NCBI RefSeq assembly: GCF_900111945.1
Contig: NZ_FOYO01000001.1
Coordinates: forward strand, 224,251-288,250
Length of the DNA stretch: 64,000 bases
Reading direction: 5' to 3'
DNA from: Litoreibacter janthinus
GTDB lineage: Bacteria > Pseudomonadota > Alphaproteobacteria > Rhodobacterales > Rhodobacteraceae
Shown here piece after piece: positions 60,477 to 64,000 of the stretch. The first letter of the stretch is position 1; every line of letters starts with the position of its first letter. The notes under the pieces were generated by a model. It was not told the origin of the DNA. It ran no database searches and saw only the letters and a program-made list of their open reading frames with translations. The position numbers were made by a program, and so were the translations under genes.

Positions 60477-61706
60477 TCAGGTCTTCGCATTGCGCGCCGA
60501 TTCAGGCCCGTGCGGATGCTTGGCATGAGGATAGGGCGCGTGGTGATGGTCATGGTGGTGGTGATGCCCGTGGTCATGGGAATGATCGTGGCTGTGGTCA
60601 TGATCGTGGTGGTGATGATGATGGTGGTGATCGTCTTTCACCAAACGGCACATTCCCGTGCAGAAGGTATCGCAAAGCGCGCAGTCTTCGACATTGGAAC
60701 CGGGCGCGTTGGCGCCTTGGCCTTCAACATGGTGATGATGAGACTCCTGAACTGCGCCAACCTCGGACTCAAAGCCCAGGACCTGCACACGGTATTTGCA
60801 CAGCACGCAGGTCGGCGGCGGCGTGTCCGAGAAGGCGGGATGGCCTTGGCGTGCCTCGGCGGGGATCGTCACAGATGCCCCGTCCTCGCCTGCCAAAATC
60901 TGGGTGCGATAGGCGCAGATGCCGCAATTCGGCGGCGGGTTGGCCCCCATCTGCTCGCGCACACGTTCAGCGAAGGTTTCCAACACGGATGCGTGGTCGT
61001 TCAGGTAACCCGCCTTGACGAATTCGATATCCGGATTCTGTGCCGCGACTTGATCGGTGAAGCCATAAATGCGGTCGATCAAGATGCCGGAGAACAGAAA
61101 ATATGGGAACACAACAATCCGCTTATAGCCAAGCTTCGCGGCATGGCTCAGGCAAGGCTCCACCAGCGGGAAAGTGACACCCGAGTAGCCAACCTCGACC
61201 CATCCGAAGCCCATGCCCTCATGCAACATCCGCGCGATTTTTGCGACGTTTCCGTTGGCGTCGGGGTCAGACGCGCCACGACCGATGACCACAAGGCATG
61301 TTTCCTCGTTAGGGACATGTTGCACGGCGTTGGCAGCATCAACCGCCTCTTGGATGCGCGCACCGGCGGCGGCTATCATCTTGGGATCAACGCCGAGTTC
61401 GCGGCCATAGCTGACCTCAATTCCGTGCTTGGCAGCGTATGTGTTCAGCACGGTGGGAATGTCGTTCTTGGAGTGCATCGCGGCGAATAACATGCCCGGC
61501 ACGGCGAGGATTTTTTCGCATCCTTGTTCGCGCAGCTTGTCCAGCCCGTCGCGGATCACCGGGTTCGCGAACTCAAGGTAGCCATATTCCACCGGCCATT
61601 CCGGCGGCAGGTAAGCAGGCAGTTTTTCGGCAAGTACAGAGAACTGATCGACCGCCGCCTGAGAGCGCGAACCATGGCCGCAGATCATGACACCGATCTT
61701 GCTCAT
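60477..61706 (-). CDS. cbiX: Sirohydrochlorin-type cobalt chelatase CbiX with Cys/His-rich tail
   Basis: The 409-residue protein has a double CbiX/class II chelatase unit (MICGHGSRSQAAVDQ with the first catalytic His near 10; GMLFAAMHSKNDI; FPYFLFSGILIDRIYGF). The last 150 residues hold two copies of a CxxCxYRxQxL motif (near 263 and 302), a third Cys cluster (CALCDTFCTGMC) and a long run of His with Asp and Ser (HHHDHDHSHDHSHDHGHHHHHDHHH region). The tail suits metal storage and possibly an iron-sulfur centre, as in the long CbiX of Bacillus. It overlaps the DUF6732 gene. Confidence 0.9.
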   Translation of the reverse strand: MSKIGVMICGHGSRSQAAVDQFSVLAEKLPAYLPPEWPVEYGYLEFANPVIRDGLDKLREQGCEKILAVPGMLFAAMHSKNDIPTVLNTYAAKHGIEVSYGRELGVDPKMIAAAGARIQEAVDAANAVQHVPNEETCLVVIGRGASDPDANGNVAKIARMLHEGMGFGWVEVGYSGVTFPLVEPCLSHAAKLGYKRIVVFPYFLFSGILIDRIYGFTDQVAAQNPDIEFVKAGYLNDHASVLETFAERVREQMGANPPPNCGICAYRTQILAGEDGASVTIPAEARQGHPAFSDTPPPTCVLCKYRVQVLGFESEVGAVQESHHHHVEGQGANAPGSNVEDCALCDTFCTGMCRLVKDDHHHHHHHHDHDHSHDHSHDHGHHHHHDHHHAPYPHAKHPHGPESARNAKT

Positions 61707-61927
61707 GCCGCTTCCTCTTCTTCCGCGTCGTCGGATGTATCCGCTTCAGCATCCTCTTCGTCTTTCTTGCCTTTGAGGGCACCCCAGATCGACACCGCAA
61801 GCGCCGCACCGAGTGCCGCGCCCGCAACCCAGTGATCATGGCCCGCAAACTCGCCGAAATGGCCCACATGCGCCGAAGCGGGGGCCGCGAGGATCGCAAG
61901 AGTAAGGGTGATAAAAATCCGGGTCAT
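61703..61927 (-). CDS. DUF6732 family small membrane protein
   Basis: The 74-residue product has a signal-like helix (MTRIFITLTLAILAAPASA), the family core HVGHFGEFAGHDHWVAGAALGAALAVSIWGALKG with four His and a second helix, and a very acidic tail. It is the first gene of the cobalamin operon and overlaps cbiX by 4 nt. His-rich periplasmic ends suggest cobalt or other metal binding; the exact role is not known. Confidence 0.85.
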   Translation of the reverse strand: MTRIFITLTLAILAAPASAHVGHFGEFAGHDHWVAGAALGAALAVSIWGALKGKKDEEDAEADTSDDAEEEEAA

Positions 61928-61956
61928 AACCGCGCCTTTCGTCCAAACTTCAATAG

Positions 61957-62100
61957 GAGAGAGATCGGGGCGCGCACCCGCATCGTGACGATGCAGCCGG
62001 TGGATCCCCTATCTGGGTCAATCCGAAGGCCGCCAACCTCTCTGGGCCAAAGGCCCTCGTCTTTCGACTCGAAGGTATATGGGGCGGGGCGGCCTGCCGC
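61957..62100 (-). other. Structured intergenic element upstream of the cobalamin operon
   Basis: The 5' region of the operon carries many hairpins: arms GAGAGAG (61957-61963) with CTCTCT (62038-62043) enclose GCATCG-tga-CGATGC (61980-61994) and an interrupted stem GGAT-CCC...GGG...ATCC (62002-62024); outside are GGGCC-aaa-GGCCC (62044-62056) and GCGGC-ct-GCCGC (62089-62100). I looked for the B12 box and did not find it, so this is not called a cobalamin riboswitch. It may be a structured leader RNA or a dispersed repeat of the genome. Confidence 0.45.
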
Positions 62101-62211
62101 AATGGGTCAGAACGGCGCGACACGGCCCAAAACCGGCGCGACGCGCAGAAAGTGTGCATCTGCGCTAGGTGACGCACGCTGGGCCCGCATTTAAGTGTGT
62201 CGCAGGAAAGC

Positions 62212-62217
62212 AGGAGG
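62212..62217 (+). promoter_or_regulatory. Ribosome-binding site that decides the start of the hydroquinone reductase
   Basis: A perfect AGGAGG lies 9 nt upstream of a TTG at 62227 and 3 nt upstream of a TTG at 62221, while the GTG at 62197 has no such site. It supports TTG 62227 and a protein starting MGQLVHG, as in related enzymes. Confidence 0.65.
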
Positions 62218-62226
62218 ATTTTGGCT

Positions 62227-63201
62227 TTGGGACAGCTTGTTCACGGCATCTGGCACGACACGTGGTATGACACCAAATCGACTGGCGGCGCGTTCAAACG
62301 CTCGACTGCGTCGTTCCGCAACTGGATTACCGCTGACGGCAGCACCGGCCCGTCTGGCGAAGGTGGCTTCAAGGCCGAGGCTGGCCGCTATCATCTCTAT
62401 GTCGCTTACGCCTGCCCTTGGGCACACCGCACCTTGATCTTTCGCAAGCTGAAAGGCTTGGAAGACCTGATATCGGTTTCTGCCGTTCACCCCGACATGC
62501 TGTCTGACGGCTGGACGTTTGAAACGGATGCACATGGCGCAACTGGTGACACGCTCTACGGGCTGGATTTTGCACGTGACCTTTACATCAAGGCGGACCC
62601 GAACGTGTCTGGCCGCGTTACCGTGCCGATCCTCTGGGACAGGCAGCGCAAGACGATTGTCAGCAACGAAAGCTCGGAGATCATTCGTATGTTCAATTCG
62701 GCCTTCGACGGGCTCACCGGCAACACCTCGGACTTCTGGCCCGCGATCCAGCGCGACGCCATCGAAGAGGTGAACGCGCGCATCTACAAGACGGTCAATA
62801 ACGGGGTCTACAAGGCTGGATTCGCGACGACGCAGGAGGCGTATGACGCGGCCGTGCGCCCCCTTTTTGAAAGCCTCGACTGGCTGGAAAGCCGCCTTGG
62901 CGCAAACCGCTACCTGATGGGCGACCACGTGACCGAGGCGGATTGGCGATTATTCACCACGTTGGCGCGTTTTGATCTGGTCTATCACCTGCACTTCAAG
63001 TGCAACCGCAAGCGGATCACCGATTACCCCAACCTCTGGGCCTACACGCGCGAACTATACCAGTGGGAAGGGGTCGCTGAGACTGTGAACTTCCAGCATA
63101 TCGTCCGCCATTACCACTACAGCCACGACACAATTAACCCCAGCCGCATCATTCCCATCAACCCGGTTTTGGATTGGCAGGAACCCCACGACCGGGGATA
63201 A
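62227..63201 (+). CDS. Glutathionyl-hydroquinone reductase (GST family, YqjG/ECM4 type)
   Basis: These enzymes reduce glutathionylated hydroquinones. The 324-residue protein has WHDTWYDTKSTGGAFKR near the N-terminus, the catalytic Cys in YACPWAHRT near residue 60, and RVTVPILWDRQRKTIVSNESSEIIRMFN near 145, followed by the helical GST C-terminal domain (TEADWRLFTTLARFD). A longer version from the GTG at 62197 is possible. It converges on the receiver-domain gene with 3 nt between them. Confidence 0.92.
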   Translation: MGQLVHGIWHDTWYDTKSTGGAFKRSTASFRNWITADGSTGPSGEGGFKAEAGRYHLYVAYACPWAHRTLIFRKLKGLEDLISVSAVHPDMLSDGWTFETDAHGATGDTLYGLDFARDLYIKADPNVSGRVTVPILWDRQRKTIVSNESSEIIRMFNSAFDGLTGNTSDFWPAIQRDAIEEVNARIYKTVNNGVYKAGFATTQEAYDAAVRPLFESLDWLESRLGANRYLMGDHVTEADWRLFTTLARFDLVYHLHFKCNRKRITDYPNLWAYTRELYQWEGVAETVNFQHIVRHYHYSHDTINPSRIIPINPVLDWQEPHDRG

Positions 63202-63204
63202 CGC

Positions 63205-63567
63205 TTATCGCGCGTGATACTCCACCAAAGCCGCAAGATCGGAGGGCAAGGTGTTGGACGGAACCATCGCGCATGCATTCGGCATGTAGCGAAAGATCGA
63301 CCCGTCTGAGAAAAAGCTGTTGCTGGTAACGAAAACCACTTTGGCCTCGGGCCGTCTGAAGTTCGCGTAATCCGCAATAGCCGACGCATCACCCGCGTGA
63401 GGGTGAAGGTTCAGATTGATAACAAGAACGTCGAAGGCATTCTCCCTCAGGAGTTCCTCCGCGTCCGACTGTGTATGCACAAGGGTGACATGGCATCCCA
63501 AACGGCCAACGTGGTCGGCCCAAATCTTACCAAGTCCACCCCCGTTTTCGACGATGAGTACTTCCAT
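63205..63567 (-). CDS. Stand-alone receiver-like protein with lost phosphorylation site
   Basis: The 120-residue protein has the length and strand-helix pattern of a CheY-type receiver (EVLIVENGGGLGKIWADHVGRLG; FDVLVINLNLHPHAGDA; AKVVFVTSN). Key residues are replaced: the acidic pair reads NG, the phospho-acceptor Asp is Asn51 and the conserved Lys-Pro near 102 reads Val-Pro. Thr81 is kept. It cannot be phosphorylated normally, so it may act by protein binding alone. No output domain. A near-CtrA site lies about 105 nt upstream. Confidence 0.8.
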   Translation of the reverse strand: MEVLIVENGGGLGKIWADHVGRLGCHVTLVHTQSDAEELLRENAFDVLVINLNLHPHAGDASAIADYANFRRPEAKVVFVTSNSFFSDGSIFRYMPNACAMVPSNTLPSDLAALVEYHAR

Positions 63568-63670
63568 ATATAACTCCGACCAAAGACGAGAACTGGCCGG
63601 TACGCTTCCCGCATAATCTTTTCTTCTTGGTCCCAGGCTAAAAGGACACCTCTTTGTGCACCCGAACTCC

Positions 63671-63686
63671 CTAACGAAAGATTAAC
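63671..63686. promoter_or_regulatory. Possible CtrA-type site (CTAA-N7-TTAAC)
   Basis: CTAA (63671-63674), seven bases, then TTAAC (63682-63686) differs from TTAA-N7-TTAAC by one base. It lies in the 216-bp divergent region between the receiver-like gene and the DUF1636 gene. A single near-match of this length is weak evidence. The rest of 63568-63783 shows nothing else recognisable; no cobalamin riboswitch was seen. Confidence 0.25.
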
Positions 63687-63783
63687 AATTCGAGGACAAT
63701 TGCGTTTTGACGCAGCTTGCTTGCGTCTTGCGCGAAATTCCGCTTCATGGGCGGTTGAACAAAACTGCGACGTGAGACAGCCG

Positions 63784-64000
63784 ATGACCACATGGATCAC
63801 CATTTGCGACACCTGCAAACGCGACGACTGGGAAGCCCGCGCGCCGGGCGTGACCGACGGCGAGATTTTTGCCGAACTGGTGGAAGCCGCCGCCGAAGGG
63901 TCCGATGCGGTGCGCACCCGCCGCCACTCGTGCCTCATGGGCTGCGCGCGTGGCTGCAACATCGCCATACAGAGCGCAGGCAAGCTGAACTACACCGTCG
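63784..64000 (+). CDS. DUF1636 family metal-binding protein (N-terminal part)
   Basis: The 72 codons in the window read TTWITICDTCKRDDWE at the start and CLMGCARGCNIAIQSAGKLNYTV near the right edge, with a CxxC and a CxxCxxxC set typical of DUF1636. This family commonly lies beside cobW/cobN in cobalamin loci of Rhodobacterales and is thought to handle a metal. The gene continues beyond the window. GAGACAG precedes the ATG. Confidence 0.85.
   Translation, partial: MTTWITICDTCKRDDWEARAPGVTDGEIFAELVEAAAEGSDAVRTRRHSCLMGCARGCNIAIQSAGKLNYTV

Noticed and set aside
61928..62196. Cobalamin riboswitch ahead of the cob operon
   Set aside because: I searched both strands for the B12 box and the conserved CCGGTG...ATCC core. 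Stems are present but the diagnostic sequences are not, so it is reported only as an unassigned structured element.

Overview
The window looks like chromosomal DNA of a marine alphaproteobacterium of the order Rhodobacterales (Roseobacter type). This rests on the gene families and their neighbours: a GltX of about 440 residues, ArgH followed by a tiny lipoprotein gene, a DgcN/DgcA D-glutamate module, a fused CbiG-CobJ protein in a cobalamin operon, DUF6732 and DUF1636 metal-linked proteins, DUF1244, and an iron-sulfur bacterial photolyase. No genus is assigned. The DNA is moderately GC-rich, gene-dense and largely core genome. I saw no tRNA or rRNA genes, insertion sequences, prophage, CRISPR arrays or origin.

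Layout, left to right. 0-4.7 kb: the cell-elongation operon mreB-mreC-mreD-mrdA-rodA (minus strand, rodA cut by the window edge). 4.8-9.6 kb: rlmJ, leuA with a leader peptide and nested hairpins, a short-chain dehydrogenase overlapping an FeS photolyase. 9.6-14.2 kb: small ORFs, a PepSY protein with a Gly/Asn repeat tail, a two-component system and a secreted MORN-repeat protein. 14.4-23.8 kb: nadE, esterase, metallo-beta-lactamase-fold protein, gltX, GNAT, tlpA-like thioredoxin, argH, lipoprotein, greA, membrane protein. 23.9-30.6 kb: SDR/AraC pair and the molybdenum cofactor operon fdhD-mobA-mobB-moeA(fusion)-GNAT. 30.7-35.6 kb: azlCD, membrane-anchored NYN RNase, lrp/ald pair, mscL, a glutathione transferase remnant, ytoQ. 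35.7-46.9 kb: two related RTX proteins, then the rpmI-rplT-pheS-pheT block, interrupted by a sulfotransferase-like gene and by an OmpA/BLUF cassette, then pyk. 47-55.3 kb: N-formylglutamate amidohydrolase, DUF1244, two small secreted paralogues, the D-amino-acid operon dgcN-dgcA-dat, a carboxymuconolactone decarboxylase-like protein, a TIM-barrel protein with a desaturase, and a LysR regulator. 55.4-62 kb: cobalamin operon DUF6732-cbiX-cobH-cobL-cobI-cbiG/cobJ-cobM. 62-64 kb: glutathionyl-hydroquinone reductase, a degenerate receiver-domain protein and the start of a DUF1636 gene.

The points most worth a second look are the leuA leader peptide with mutually exclusive hairpins, a full TTAA-N7-TTAA (CtrA-type) site upstream of an RTX gene, the RNase H-like/MoeA fusion, the receiver domain that has lost its phosphorylation site, the structured intergenic element ahead of the cobalamin operon, and five convergent gene pairs that share a 4-nt stop overlap. 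I did not find a clear new multi-gene defence or mobile system.
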